Below, one piece after another: positions 7,273-16,446 of a stretch of 18,271 bases of DNA. The position numbers and the translations under genes are program-made. Within the stretch, counting starts at the first letter, position 1; every line of letters starts with the position of its first letter. The notes under the pieces were generated by a model. The model searched no databases. It saw only the letters and a list, made by a program, of their open reading frames with translations, and was not told where the DNA came from. This DNA is from an uncultured Bacteroides sp. (lineage in GTDB: Bacteria; Bacteroidota; Bacteroidia; Bacteroidales; Bacteroidaceae), in contig CAUHML010000060.1 in the NCBI GenBank assembly GCA_959606905.1, forward strand, positions 1 through 18,271. Reading direction: 5' to 3'.

Positions 7273-8946
7273 CTATTCATAATTATAGCTAATATCAACA
7301 ATCTTCCCAATAGGCTGATCGGGATCTTCGTAAACACAAATGCTGTTTTCTTCACGAGCTACATCGCCCGCCACTGTCAATTGCAATTCGACAACTACAC
7401 CTTTGTCAGCAGTATTGATACCCAACCCGAGAGACATACCTAGTTTCTCCTTATATTCGCCTATTTCCTCATCGTCATCTTCCTCTCTCACACTTTCAGG
7501 GTCCTTAAATTTAAAACTAACTATCTGTGCTGACGGATCAGTTTCATAAGTATAAAGTTCAATTGCCCTTCCGCGACCAAGATCAATGCGATATAATTTA
7601 TTACCCGATGTCATAAATATAAGGTTTGCCGTATACGCGTAAGAAGCTGCAAATTTTGCTGTTTCTACATTTACTTCGGACGGTAAAGCAATCGTATACC
7701 GGGCAGCACAAATCGGATCTTCATCTTGCGCACTGAATTTAAACACAGTCAGCTCTTTTCCGTTATGGGGAGCAGCAATTGCATAAGCAAAATTTCCCCC
7801 GTTTCCTCCCGTAACAATGTCATGCACTTCTAAAGACGGATCAATCTTATTTGGATCAAAGACATTTGATTCATCAGACGACATTAAATATGTCCTGACA
7901 GGTTTCTGATCAGTCCATTTAGTTCCATAATTACGTATATCTTGAGTAGCCGAATTCGGTACCATATAATCGCTAAAACCCAGAATAGAGGAAGCAAGAA
8001 AACGATGATTTTCAGAATCAAAAAACAAATAGCCTCCTCCATACGAACCATAAGCGGAAATGGCGGGAAACTCACTTTCCTTTTTTACTGAGAATGGTAC
8101 ACAAAATCCATCCATAGGAGCACAATATGCTTTTCCACTATTCACAAACAATTCACCATGAGTACTCATCTTATAGAGCTCGATATTCAACGGTTCCCCT
8201 TTTCCAGTCGGTTCAAAAAGTATTTTATTCGATGGATATCTCGTTATTAAAGTACTTGGAGTCAACAAGGCCAAGTCCCGATCGGTTACCACCATTAACG
8301 CCGGACTTACTTTAAAACCAAAAAAACCCAGCATACTACTTAAAAACGAATCCCCATAGTTTTTTCTTGCACTTACCGCCAAAGGTTTTCCTTCTAACGG
8401 AAATGACTGATTCAGTTCTGATTTAAAGACATCCGGATAAACATAATATCCTTCCGGAGTACCCTCTATCGCTCCTAATACTCCCTTTCCTTCTTTTTCC
8501 TGCAATACAAACCAGCAAGGATTTAAAGGACGAATAATTGCAACTTCACCTATCTGATACCAGGTTGTTCCATTCTTTTTATCCGTAATGACCAACATCA
8601 AACCTATATTTTCGGATTCATAAGGCTCGACTGTTACTTTACATTCTTTGCCTACGGAATAATCTTTATAATCACTAAGTCTGTCCGACCCCGCTTTCTT
8701 TCCTTCGATTGTTTTCTTCCATTGAAATACAAGGTTTTTCTCATTTTGCTCCAAAGTCTGAGAAATCTCGGGTATAATTGAAACTTCGACTGCTTCCTCT
8801 TTAGGCATACGTACCTTCGTTTCAGGTATTACGATATCCATCGTATTTACATCATGATAATCGTAATCTCCCTTGTCATCGTAACAGCCTGTTTGCAATA
8901 AAGCCGCTCCGATAAAACTTACTATACAGATGATATATTTCCTCAT
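7273..8946 (-). CDS. PKD-like family lipoprotein
   Basis: This 557-residue protein begins MRKYIICIVSFIGAALLQTG followed by C21, a lipoprotein signal with lipobox LQTGC. The mature start CYDDKGDYDYHDVN is typical of the Bacteroides family annotated as PKD-like lipoprotein (PF16407-like), which is usually encoded with SusC, SusD and DUF4843 proteins. After a short Ig-like region, the body contains repeated short beta-rich stretches that could form a propeller-like domain; this is inference. An acidic run EEDDDEEIGE lies near residue 490. It is likely surface-exposed and may help bind substrate in the SusC/D complex. The gene sits 17 bases after the DUF4843 gene and 15 before the protease gene. 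Confidence 0.85.
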   Translation of the reverse strand: MRKYIICIVSFIGAALLQTGCYDDKGDYDYHDVNTMDIVIPETKVRMPKEEAVEVSIIPEISQTLEQNEKNLVFQWKKTIEGKKAGSDRLSDYKDYSVGKECKVTVEPYESENIGLMLVITDKKNGTTWYQIGEVAIIRPLNPCWFVLQEKEGKGVLGAIEGTPEGYYVYPDVFKSELNQSFPLEGKPLAVSARKNYGDSFLSSMLGFFGFKVSPALMVVTDRDLALLTPSTLITRYPSNKILFEPTGKGEPLNIELYKMSTHGELFVNSGKAYCAPMDGFCVPFSVKKESEFPAISAYGSYGGGYLFFDSENHRFLASSILGFSDYMVPNSATQDIRNYGTKWTDQKPVRTYLMSSDESNVFDPNKIDPSLEVHDIVTGGNGGNFAYAIAAPHNGKELTVFKFSAQDEDPICAARYTIALPSEVNVETAKFAASYAYTANLIFMTSGNKLYRIDLGRGRAIELYTYETDPSAQIVSFKFKDPESVREEDDDEEIGEYKEKLGMSLGLGINTADKGVVVELQLTVAGDVAREENSICVYEDPDQPIGKIVDISYNYE

Positions 8947-8963
8947 AACGTTTCTTTTTAATC

Positions 8964-9647
8964 TTATTCATATTCTATTTCATCACCCTCTTCACCTAAA
9001 ATCGGTGGATTTCCCTCCTCCTTATATTCTCTATAAGCTTGCTTGATTACATCAATATCTTCATCTTCCAAATCATCCCATACACGTTGACATACATCCA
9101 TAATAAACATATATTTAGCATCGCTATAACTGCCAAATCCCACATAATCACTCCATTCGGTCGGTTTCAACTCCCATCTGACATTTAAAACGATTTGATT
9201 CTTTTCTACCAGACCTTTATCAAACTGATGAAGAGGGTTATTCAAATCAAACTCCAGATAACAACCATAAACATTTCTACCTGCCTCTACTTTCGGACGA
9301 TTTATTTTATAATAGAATATCTGGCAAACTGTATCAAGGTCAGTATATGTATACTTGCTTTCCAATAATACATCCACTGAATTCTGATAATCATTATTCG
9401 GAGTTACTTTCACACAGAAATCACGATTCTCTTTCAAAAAATCTCCTTGTATTCTTACCTCGAAACTGTCTACAGCATAAGGTTCTTTCTTCACATAATC
9501 CGTATCAACCAAAGTACGGACATGCGTAGTGCTACCATAGAAATTGATACGAGGTGTCTGGTCATATAAGTCTATCTCGTTTTCACTGCATCCTACATAA
9601 ATGCCGCAAACAAGAATAGCTAAAACAAAATATATAATACGTTTCAT
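8964..9647 (-). CDS. DUF4843-type lipoprotein
   Basis: This 227-residue protein has a lipoprotein signal ending YVGC, with the lipidated cysteine at C20, then SENEIDLYDQTPRINFYG. The opening and the gene position directly after susD match DUF4843 proteins (PF16132), small beta-rich lipoproteins of Bacteroides SusC/D loci whose exact function is unknown. The C-terminus is markedly acidic (EEGDEIEYE). A role as an accessory surface substrate-binding protein is inferred from neighbours only. Spacing is 9 bases from the susD gene and 17 to the PKD-like gene, so it is co-transcribed. Confidence 0.85.
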   Translation of the reverse strand: MKRIIYFVLAILVCGIYVGCSENEIDLYDQTPRINFYGSTTHVRTLVDTDYVKKEPYAVDSFEVRIQGDFLKENRDFCVKVTPNNDYQNSVDVLLESKYTYTDLDTVCQIFYYKINRPKVEAGRNVYGCYLEFDLNNPLHQFDKGLVEKNQIVLNVRWELKPTEWSDYVGFGSYSDAKYMFIMDVCQRVWDDLEDEDIDVIKQAYREYKEEGNPPILGEEGDEIEYE

Positions 9648-9656
9648 AATGCTTCA

Positions 9657-11180
9657 TCATTTAGAGTTGTTTCCAAAAATATACTCGTCATCCGGCAACG
9701 TCATCTGATAATGGGCTTCAGTCATCGTTTCAATCCCACAACCATAATAAGTGCTATAATTATGCGCTTTCAAGAAATAGAAAAGTTGACCTTCCGCGAA
9801 ATATTCTTTTCTATATTCTTTCATTATCTCATTAATACGTTTAGTCTGGTTTTTGTCTTCTTCCGAAGTATTATCAAGGTCATCATATCCGGTAGTCGGT
9901 ATTTCATCACTATAAGAGATACCACGTGCAAAACGTACGGTATTTAACGCGTCAGCACTTTCCGATGCAGAAGGAACACATTCTGCTACAATATAATACA
10001 TTTCGGGTAAGCGTATCAAAGGGATAGCGTCAGCACCGGAATAAGCATATCCGCCATTCAAAGGTTTCTGATTATATTTTCTACAAAAAACATCTGTCCG
10101 ACTTGCCCCATTAATAACCTCAAACATTTCCGTATTTTTTCTCCAGTCAGTATTCCCTGCATCGGCAGTTTCATAGAAGAATTTAAATTTATCTCCATCC
10201 AGATAGAAATGTTGCTGAGTATTGGTATTCTCCATATCCATATAATTTCCAATAAGCAAATTGGAGAATTCATTGACTGTTATTCCAAAGATTTGCTCTG
10301 CGTAGCGTATGGAATTGTAATTGGAAGCAGTCTGCGATTTATACAATGTAAAATACTTAGAGGCAGCAATCACTTGTTTAGCGTACTCTGTGGCCAATCC
10401 TTTACTTTCCGCATCACCTTTGTAACAATATACACGAGCCAGCATAGCTTTAACCGCATATAGATTCATACGAAACTCACGATTGACAAGAAAATGATTT
10501 TTATCTATAAAATCTTCATCCGTCTGATCGGTAAAGAAATCAAGAGGATCACTCTCTTTCAGTAATTTTTCAGCGTCATTCAAATCTTTGAGAATAGCGT
10601 CAACCACTTCGCTGGCTGGTAAAACAGGAGTGGCATCCTTATCAAAAGCAATACGGTAGGGTATAGCTTTGGATGCAGGATGTTCTTTATAAACAGGACC
10701 GAACATACGCAACAAATCAAAGTGAAGAAAAGCGCGAAGCCCGAGTGCCTCTCCCTTCATAGTTTCATAATAGCGTTCGGTAACTAAAACATCTTTATTT
10801 TTGTCTACGTACTCCAAGAAGTTATTAATATTGGCTATGATGTTATACATCGTTGAGTAAATCCCATTCTTCTTACTCAAAAACATGTTCTCATAATCGA
10901 ACACGATACTTTGGTCGAAAACAGCATTTGTATTATACCCCGGATAATCGGAATATAATCCTGCCAACTCATCCAAATAAGCATAAGTCAAGTCTCCGGC
11001 ATATAATGTCGTGGTTCCCAACTTCAAATAAATACCTGTAAGCGCATCCTTAAATCCTGATTCCGACTCAAATTGCTTGTCGGTAGGAATAGAAGTCTTC
11101 GGAGATACATCCAACCAGTCGCTGCAAGACATAAGTCCCAGCATTGTTGTTGTTAATAGTATATATATTATCTGTTTCAT
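9657..11180 (-). CDS. susD-like: SusD/RagB-family nutrient-binding lipoprotein
   Basis: This 507-residue protein has a signal with lipobox LMSC, lipidated at C19, followed by SDWLDVSPKTSIPTDKQFES, the classic mature start of SusD/RagB proteins. The N-terminal half has the TPR-like helices of the family, including GIYLKLGTTTLYAGDLTYAY and LGLRAFLHFDLLRMFGPVY. The C-terminal part ends in the typical MKEYRKEYFAEGQLFYFLK. SusD proteins form the outer-membrane lid over a SusC channel and deliver oligomers to it. RagAB of Porphyromonas gingivalis shows that such pairs can take up oligopeptides, which fits the proteases here. It lies 16 bases downstream of susC. Confidence 0.95.
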   Translation of the reverse strand: MKQIIYILLTTTMLGLMSCSDWLDVSPKTSIPTDKQFESESGFKDALTGIYLKLGTTTLYAGDLTYAYLDELAGLYSDYPGYNTNAVFDQSIVFDYENMFLSKKNGIYSTMYNIIANINNFLEYVDKNKDVLVTERYYETMKGEALGLRAFLHFDLLRMFGPVYKEHPASKAIPYRIAFDKDATPVLPASEVVDAILKDLNDAEKLLKESDPLDFFTDQTDEDFIDKNHFLVNREFRMNLYAVKAMLARVYCYKGDAESKGLATEYAKQVIAASKYFTLYKSQTASNYNSIRYAEQIFGITVNEFSNLLIGNYMDMENTNTQQHFYLDGDKFKFFYETADAGNTDWRKNTEMFEVINGASRTDVFCRKYNQKPLNGGYAYSGADAIPLIRLPEMYYIVAECVPSASESADALNTVRFARGISYSDEIPTTGYDDLDNTSEEDKNQTKRINEIMKEYRKEYFAEGQLFYFLKAHNYSTYYGCGIETMTEAHYQMTLPDDEYIFGNNSK

Positions 11181-11196
11181 ACAAATAGGTTTTTAA

Positions 11197-14100
11197 TTAG
11201 AAAGCAACATTCAGAGCAAATGTAAACTGACGGGAATACGGATAGTACAAACCTCTTTCGCGTTTCACTGTAGACCAATAGAAAAAGTCTTCCATATTAA
11301 ACGTCACTTTAGCGGAACTCAATCCCCAATGACTAATAAATTTTGTATTAGTACGATCCATACGATAGTAAACAGACAACGAACTTCCCTGGAATATATT
11401 TTCATCCATTATAAACCGGGAAGTGGCTTTCGTTTCCAAACCGTTAGGATTAAGAATACGGAACTGTGCCTTATCACCCGGTTTCGCCCAACGTAGCTGA
11501 GTTACCCGTCGATCTACATTATATTTCAAATTAGCATTTTCCACCTTGTCAAGCAAGGTCTGATTATATACCTGACCGCCAAACTGATACCTGAAGCTGA
11601 CATCTGCTCCCCAACCTCTGTATGTAAAGGAAGAATTAATATATCCTTGCCATTTAGGTTCTGTATTACCAATAGGTACTACATCATTCGCACTCCAGTT
11701 AACGGCACTCGTCATCTCCCCGTTACGTTTCAATAATATTTCATCTCCGGAAGCCGGATCAATACCTAATGAACGTACTACCCAGATACGGGAAAGAGAT
11801 TCACCTTCTTCATAACGTGGCAACGGCGTATCTTTTAAATCTGATGCACTTTTATCATTTCTGTATTTCATCGCTTCCGATATTTTCAATAGTTTGTCAG
11901 TATTATGAGAACCGTTTACTGTAATTGTCCAATAAGCTTGTTTAGCAGTGTTTTTATAAGGAATAGCCGAGAGAGAAATTTCCCAACCCTTATTCTCTAT
12001 CTTTCCCAGATTTTCCGGATAACTGCTGAAACCAAGAGAAGGAGCAAGACTTATATTGGCAACCATATTATCTGTTATTTTCCGATAATATTCCACACGT
12101 GCAGTAAAACGCTGATCGAAAAACCCGAGTTCCAAGGCAAGATTAGTACTTTTTGTAGTCTGCCATTTTAAACTTTCATTATGCATAGCCAAGATTTCCG
12201 AACCTGTTGCATCCGACGAGTAATAAGGAAGCAGTAAATTGGAATATGTATAATAACCATGTGCCTGATAAGGATCAAAACCTTGGGAACCGGTCGTACC
12301 GTATGTACCCCTCAAAATAAAATCAGAAATAAAAGATACATCTTTCAAAAAGTTCTCTTTTTTCAAATCCCAACGTAATCCGGTTGACCAGAAAGGAGCC
12401 CAACGGTTATTTTTTCCAAATTGAGAAGAACCGTCCAAGCGTATATTAAAGTCGAACGAATACTTATATTTATAAGAATAGCCTCCAGCAACTACCCAAC
12501 CAATGGAGCGCGTTGTCCTCTCATCTCCTGTCACCTTCTCATTATATTTCTTACCAAACAACAAGTTATCCATATTATCATTCGGGAAACCAGTCACATA
12601 GTTTCCATAAGTCTCCGAATTATTCTCCAATACACTCATACGTGCATTAGCAGTCAGGTAGTGATCTTCCAGTTGCTTATTCCAGCTTCCTGTTAAATCT
12701 ATGCCCCAATTGACAGCTTCGCTCTGACTTCTGCGGTAATCACCTCTTAAGGTAGGATCAGTCACATTATCAAAAAGCGTATGTTGTGCAGGACGAAAAA
12801 TATCACGATGTCCTACGCTCTTGGACAGATTAAAAGCTCCTTCAAACCGTAATTCATTAGTAGGATTATATTCCACCTTGAAAAGTTCACGTACTGTAAA
12901 GTTTTTACTTTGGTCTTTACTGTTGAATGTCGTATTATACATCGGATTCAGGTAGCTCGACTCACCACCCACTCCTTCAAAATTATCAAGCCGTTTTTGT
13001 ATTTCTCCGTTCTCTCCATACGGACGCAGATAAGGATTCAAGCGGGTATATTCACTAAAACTTCCCCACGGAGACTCATTAGCCACCGAATTATCCAACG
13101 TAATGCTATTCTTTAACAACACCTTTTTCAGACGATACTGAAAATCAAGTGAACCGGTCAGTACATCACGTTTGCTGTCTTTCATCACACCCGGAGAACT
13201 ATTATATCCGACATACATCCGATAGCGTAAGGCTTCATCACCACCTTCCAGCGTAACTGTATGTCGTTGTTGGAAAGCTGTTTGCAAAGGCTTGTCCAGC
13301 CAATAAGTATTTACTCCTGCCAGCACTTCACGCAATTTAGATTGATAGAGCTGCCATTTTTCAACTGTTTCGCCGCCGTATGTATAAAGTCCGCTTTGCA
13401 ACTCTGCATCTATCTTCTCTCTTGCATTCATCAAGTTATACCCGGTCATATCCGGAGCTTCAATACGAAGTTCCCCACCATAAGTCACCCAAATCCGTCC
13501 CGGTTTGGGAGTCTTGCTTTCGATAACAATTACTCCATTTGCCGCACGCGAACCATAAATAGCCGTAGCTGCCGCATCTTTCAACACAACGATGGAAGCA
13601 ACACGGTCGGGATCCATATCAGCAAGTGTCTGTATACTGATTTCAAATCCATCCATGATAAGCAGCGGTTGATTGGCATAGGTCTCATATTCGCCCTGAA
13701 CTGCCAGCACATCATTACTGGCAGAATTTAAATCTACCGTAGCCTGTGCATTCAAATCCATATTTGCACCGCCACGCATACGCATATCAGGCAGATTATT
13801 CGGATTAGACCCCATATTGATATTATCCATGATACGAAGCCCGGGAGCGACAGCAGCTATCGCTTTAGCCACATTATTCGTACTATACTTTTTCAGCTCT
13901 TCACCCTTGATAGTAACAGCAGAACCAGTGAATCCCTCTTTCTTTCTATTAAACATACCTGTCACCACCACTTCATCGAGTGCTTTTGTATCAGACTTCA
14001 TCACTACCGACATATAGGATGAAGGATTCAAGAACTGAGTCTCCAAACCTACATACGATATTCTAACCCGACTATCTTTCGAAACATTAGAAAGCTGAAA

Positions 14101-14550
14101 ATTACCATTATTGTCCGTGATAGCCCTAATATTATTGGCATCTTCTACGATAATAGTGGCACCGATAACAGGAAGTCCGTCTTCCTCGGAAAAAACTTTT
14201 CCTTTTACTTGTGAAAAAAACTTTTTAGAATCCTCTTTTGTGATATTGATGAATTGTCCGTCAATGTGGTATTTCAACGGATTTTTCCCGATAATCACTT
14301 TCAATGCTTCATCGACTGTAGCTTTTTCTACTTTTCCGGTAGAAGTATAAGAACTGATTTCATCGTAGATAAAAAGAACTTTATATCCCGATACTTTTTC
14401 AAAACGTTTAAAAATAGAGGGTAATCCTTCATTTTTAAACTCCATTGTTATTTGCTTTTCCTTACCTGTTTGCGCTTCAACACGCCATGAATAGGCAAAA
14501 AGGAAAAACAAGAACAAGACAATGAACTTTTGTGCTTGATTCTTTTTCAT
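11197..14550 (-). CDS. susC-like: SusC/RagA-family TonB-dependent transporter with STN signalling domain
   Basis: This 1117-residue outer-membrane transporter has a signal peptide (about 1-27). An STN secretin/TonB N-terminal domain follows (about 32-104, starting KQITMEFKNEGLPSIFKRFE), then a carboxypeptidase-regulatory-like domain (about 114-185). A TonB-box-like stretch LDEVVVTG lies at 191-198, followed by a plug (about 205-345) with the SusC signature VLKDAAATAIYGSRAANGV at 322-340, and a long beta-barrel ending FALNVAF. The STN domain is the feature of transporters that signal to an inner-membrane FecR protein, in keeping with the fecR and sigma genes directly upstream. It is the first gene of a six-gene operon, preceded by a 133-base gap holding a putative ECF promoter. 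The substrate is probably peptide, inferred from the metalloprotease genes downstream. Confidence 0.95.
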   Translation of the reverse strand: MKKNQAQKFIVLFLFFLFAYSWRVEAQTGKEKQITMEFKNEGLPSIFKRFEKVSGYKVLFIYDEISSYTSTGKVEKATVDEALKVIIGKNPLKYHIDGQFINITKEDSKKFFSQVKGKVFSEEDGLPVIGATIIVEDANNIRAITDNNGNFQLSNVSKDSRVRISYVGLETQFLNPSSYMSVVMKSDTKALDEVVVTGMFNRKKEGFTGSAVTIKGEELKKYSTNNVAKAIAAVAPGLRIMDNINMGSNPNNLPDMRMRGGANMDLNAQATVDLNSASNDVLAVQGEYETYANQPLLIMDGFEISIQTLADMDPDRVASIVVLKDAAATAIYGSRAANGVIVIESKTPKPGRIWVTYGGELRIEAPDMTGYNLMNAREKIDAELQSGLYTYGGETVEKWQLYQSKLREVLAGVNTYWLDKPLQTAFQQRHTVTLEGGDEALRYRMYVGYNSSPGVMKDSKRDVLTGSLDFQYRLKKVLLKNSITLDNSVANESPWGSFSEYTRLNPYLRPYGENGEIQKRLDNFEGVGGESSYLNPMYNTTFNSKDQSKNFTVRELFKVEYNPTNELRFEGAFNLSKSVGHRDIFRPAQHTLFDNVTDPTLRGDYRRSQSEAVNWGIDLTGSWNKQLEDHYLTANARMSVLENNSETYGNYVTGFPNDNMDNLLFGKKYNEKVTGDERTTRSIGWVVAGGYSYKYKYSFDFNIRLDGSSQFGKNNRWAPFWSTGLRWDLKKENFLKDVSFISDFILRGTYGTTGSQGFDPYQAHGYYTYSNLLLPYYSSDATGSEILAMHNESLKWQTTKSTNLALELGFFDQRFTARVEYYRKITDNMVANISLAPSLGFSSYPENLGKIENKGWEISLSAIPYKNTAKQAYWTITVNGSHNTDKLLKISEAMKYRNDKSASDLKDTPLPRYEEGESLSRIWVVRSLGIDPASGDEILLKRNGEMTSAVNWSANDVVPIGNTEPKWQGYINSSFTYRGWGADVSFRYQFGGQVYNQTLLDKVENANLKYNVDRRVTQLRWAKPGDKAQFRILNPNGLETKATSRFIMDENIFQGSSLSVYYRMDRTNTKFISHWGLSSAKVTFNMEDFFYWSTVKRERGLYYPYSRQFTFALNVAF

Positions 14551-14589
14551 AAGCCCGAATAGTTAAATAATATTTCATTCTTTTAATTA

Positions 14590-14618
14590 TATACGAAGTT
14601 TAAAAAAGAATGGTTACC
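14590..14618 (-). promoter_or_regulatory. Putative ECF-sigma promoter of the susC operon
   Basis: On the minus strand this reads GGTAACC (14612-14618), 16 bases, then CGTATA (14590-14595), about 40 bases before the susC ATG. The layout resembles ECF promoters in general, which have an AAC-containing -35 and a CGT-containing -10 with 16-17 bases between. The same motif, extended to AGGGTAACC, recurs with the same spacing before fecR. No TAnnTTTG element is present in the gap. Confidence 0.55.
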
Positions 14619-14638
14619 CTTAAAAGAATTTATTTTTC

Positions 14639-14654
14639 AGAAATATATATTTCT
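14639..14654. repeat. 16-base perfect palindrome in the fecR-susC gap
   Basis: AGAAATATATATTTCT is fully self-complementary. It lies between the fecR stop and the putative susC promoter. It could be a small operator or an AT-rich coincidence. Nothing else is recognisable in this 133-base gap apart from the promoter candidate. Confidence 0.35.
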
Positions 14655-14683
14655 ATTCAGATTTATGACTTTTTGCTCGTTTT

Positions 14684-15862
14684 TTATTCAATAATTAGTT
14701 TTCCTGTTTCAAAATGAGCATGTATCCTCTCCATTCGATTCAATAATTCAATCAAGTGAAAGATGTCTTGGTGACGATTTGCAAAGAAATGCATACGAAG
14801 ATCCATAATTTTGCTATTGCGGAACTCAATATCTATATTATACCAACGCCCTATTTCTTTCATCATGTCAACCAGGGCAACATCGTCAAAATAGAAAAAT
14901 CCTTCCTTCCAATATAAAAATGATTCAATGTCCACCTCGTTCACAGCAAACGTTCCGTCAGAAGAAAGCTGTGCACTTTGTCCCGGCATCATTTCAACAC
15001 TATGAATTCCACAAGTATCGCTAACAGCCACTTTTCCTGTAATGAGCGTAACACGGACATCAATAGGAGAGTAGCTACGCACATTAAATTCCGTTCCTAA
15101 TACGCGAACCTGTAGATTTCCACTTTTCACAATAAAAGGATGTTTTGCATCTTTAGTAACTTTAAAATAAGCTTCACCTTCCAAAGAGACGACTCTTTCT
15201 TTTCCTTTAAAAACCGTAGGGTAAGCCAGACGACTATCCGAATTCAAGAAAACTTCAGTCCCATCAGATAAAACGACTTTGAATGTCTCTCCCCTAGGAA
15301 TACTTAATCTATGTATCTGTACTTTCTGCTTTCCTACTTCCTTGGTTTCTGTCTGAAGAAGAGCACGACTATAATCTATTTTTTTAGAAGACAACTGTGC
15401 AGTAGAGGAAGACGAAAGAGATTCTACCACTTCTTTTAGTGGTTTTATTTCCTTCTCATCATTCACTTGTAAAGTGACTTCTTGGGCAACATGATTGGCT
15501 TGAAACACTTGAATGATTTCCGGTTGCGACGAAATCATCATTGCACGCAAAACTAAAATTATGACAACAGTCGCCGCTACACCTGTGGCACTGGCCCACA
15601 ACAGTATCCGCGTATTTTTTCTTCGATCGTTTTTAGAATGTTTATTATGAAAATCTGCCAATTCATTCCGGACATCAATTGCCAGCATATTTTGTTTTTT
15701 CTGCATCTCTATCACAATTTCTGCCAAATCAGAACATGCCTGCAAGCACTCCTCATCTTCTTTCAAATTATGCAATTGATCAGCAGTTATATGAGAACGA
15801 TTCTCCATAATTTCCAGGAGTTCTTCTTCCGACTTACTTATATTTATATTCTTTTCATCCAT
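14684..15862 (-). CDS. fecR-like: FecR-family anti-sigma factor
   Basis: The protein has 392 residues from ATG 15862; a TTG at 15877 could add five residues but would sit almost on the predicted transcript start. An N-terminal cytoplasmic region (about 1-84), expected to hold the sigma factor, is followed by one membrane segment (about 85-108, LLWASATGVAATVVIILVL). The periplasmic part contains a FecR domain (about 185-280, with LSDGTEVFLNSDSRLAYP and VVSLEGEAYFKV) and a C-terminal DUF4974-like region (about 315-390). FecR proteins relay a signal from the STN domain of a TonB-dependent receptor to an ECF sigma factor. Here the partners are the SusC downstream and the sigma gene just upstream. 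The gene carries its own putative ECF promoter inside the end of the sigma gene. Confidence 0.93.
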   Translation of the reverse strand: MDEKNINISKSEEELLEIMENRSHITADQLHNLKEDEECLQACSDLAEIVIEMQKKQNMLAIDVRNELADFHNKHSKNDRRKNTRILLWASATGVAATVVIILVLRAMMISSQPEIIQVFQANHVAQEVTLQVNDEKEIKPLKEVVESLSSSSTAQLSSKKIDYSRALLQTETKEVGKQKVQIHRLSIPRGETFKVVLSDGTEVFLNSDSRLAYPTVFKGKERVVSLEGEAYFKVTKDAKHPFIVKSGNLQVRVLGTEFNVRSYSPIDVRVTLITGKVAVSDTCGIHSVEMMPGQSAQLSSDGTFAVNEVDIESFLYWKEGFFYFDDVALVDMMKEIGRWYNIDIEFRNSKIMDLRMHFFANRHQDIFHLIELLNRMERIHAHFETGKLIIE

Positions 15863-15885
15863 AAATAATGTATTCAATATATATA

Positions 15886-15914
15886 TTTACGTTTTAAAGT
15901 CTATTCCGGTTACC
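15886..15914 (-). promoter_or_regulatory. Putative ECF-sigma promoter of fecR
   Basis: On the minus strand this reads GGTAACC (15908-15914), 16 bases, then CGTAAA (15886-15891). With two more bases upstream the first box is AGGGTAACC, identical to the box before susC. The upstream box lies in the last codons of the sigma gene. The expected transcript start (about 15878-15880) leaves a leader of roughly 17 bases to the ATG at 15862 and supports that start over the TTG at 15877. Confidence 0.5.
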
Positions 15915-16403
15915 CTCTTGACCCAATTCTTCGCGAAGAATACGCAAAGCCTTTACTATATTCTTATGAATAGCCGCAACACTTACATTCAATTCTTCGG
16001 CCACTTCTTTATATTTCTTATTATGAATATAGCATGCTTCCAATATATGATAATTATAAGGAGTCAACTTTTCCATAGCTTTACGAATACGCAAAACACG
16101 AGAATCAGAATGTTGCGAATCGCTTTCTATCATTTTATCAGTTAATTGCGAAGTAAACTCTACATATTCTTCATGGATATTTTGCTTGCGAAGATAGTCA
16201 ATGCAACGTGTACGAATGATTGTATAAAGATAAGTTTTAGCCGTCGCCTCTTCTATCTTTTCATAATTACGCCACAAATACTCAAAAGCATCACTTACGA
16301 TATCTCTGCATACCTCAGCGTCATTTATAAAATAATATGCAAAATATACAAACTGTGCATACCATTCATTAAACATTTTGTCAAAAGTAGCCCTGTCATC
16401 CAT
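15894..16403 (-). CDS. ECF RNA polymerase sigma factor (Bacteroidetes type)
   Basis: This 169-residue protein has sigma region 2 at about 8-75 (FNEWYAQFVYFAYYFINDAE ... DIVSDAFEYLWRNY ... YLYTIIRTRCIDYLRK). Region 4 is at about 107-157 and ends in a helix-turn-helix, YKEVAEELNVSVAAIHKNIV. It has the size and pattern of the sigma-70 family expanded in Bacteroides next to fecR and susC genes. It should direct polymerase to the susC operon once released by the FecR protein encoded 31 bases downstream of its stop (16 if the TTG start is used). It starts at ATG 16403, only 43 bases after the end of the preceding gene. Confidence 0.95.
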   Translation of the reverse strand: MDDRATFDKMFNEWYAQFVYFAYYFINDAEVCRDIVSDAFEYLWRNYEKIEEATAKTYLYTIIRTRCIDYLRKQNIHEEYVEFTSQLTDKMIESDSQHSDSRVLRIRKAMEKLTPYNYHILEACYIHNKKYKEVAEELNVSVAAIHKNIVKALRILREELGQEGNRNRL

Positions 16404-16436
16404 TTAATATCGTATTCTTCTATTATTTCTGGCAGA

Positions 16437-16444
16437 CAAATATA
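16437..16444 (-). promoter_or_regulatory. Candidate -7 promoter element of the sigma gene
   Basis: On the minus strand this is TATATTTG, a TAnnTTTG match, 33 bases before the sigma ATG and three bases after the stop codon of the upstream gene. No convincing -33 TTTG is visible in the end of that gene. The AGGGTAACC-type motif is absent, so the sigma gene may be expressed by the housekeeping sigma factor. Confidence 0.45.
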
Positions 16445-16446
16445 CA

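Noticed and set aside
8284..8290. A third GGTTACC box, inside the PKD-like lipoprotein gene
   Set aside because: It lacks the flanking CT and has no TACG box 16 bases away, so it does not match the bipartite promoter pattern.
13261..13731. A 156-codon open frame on the plus strand
   Set aside because: It is antisense to the well-recognised plug region of the SusC transporter and has no promoter or recognisable product.
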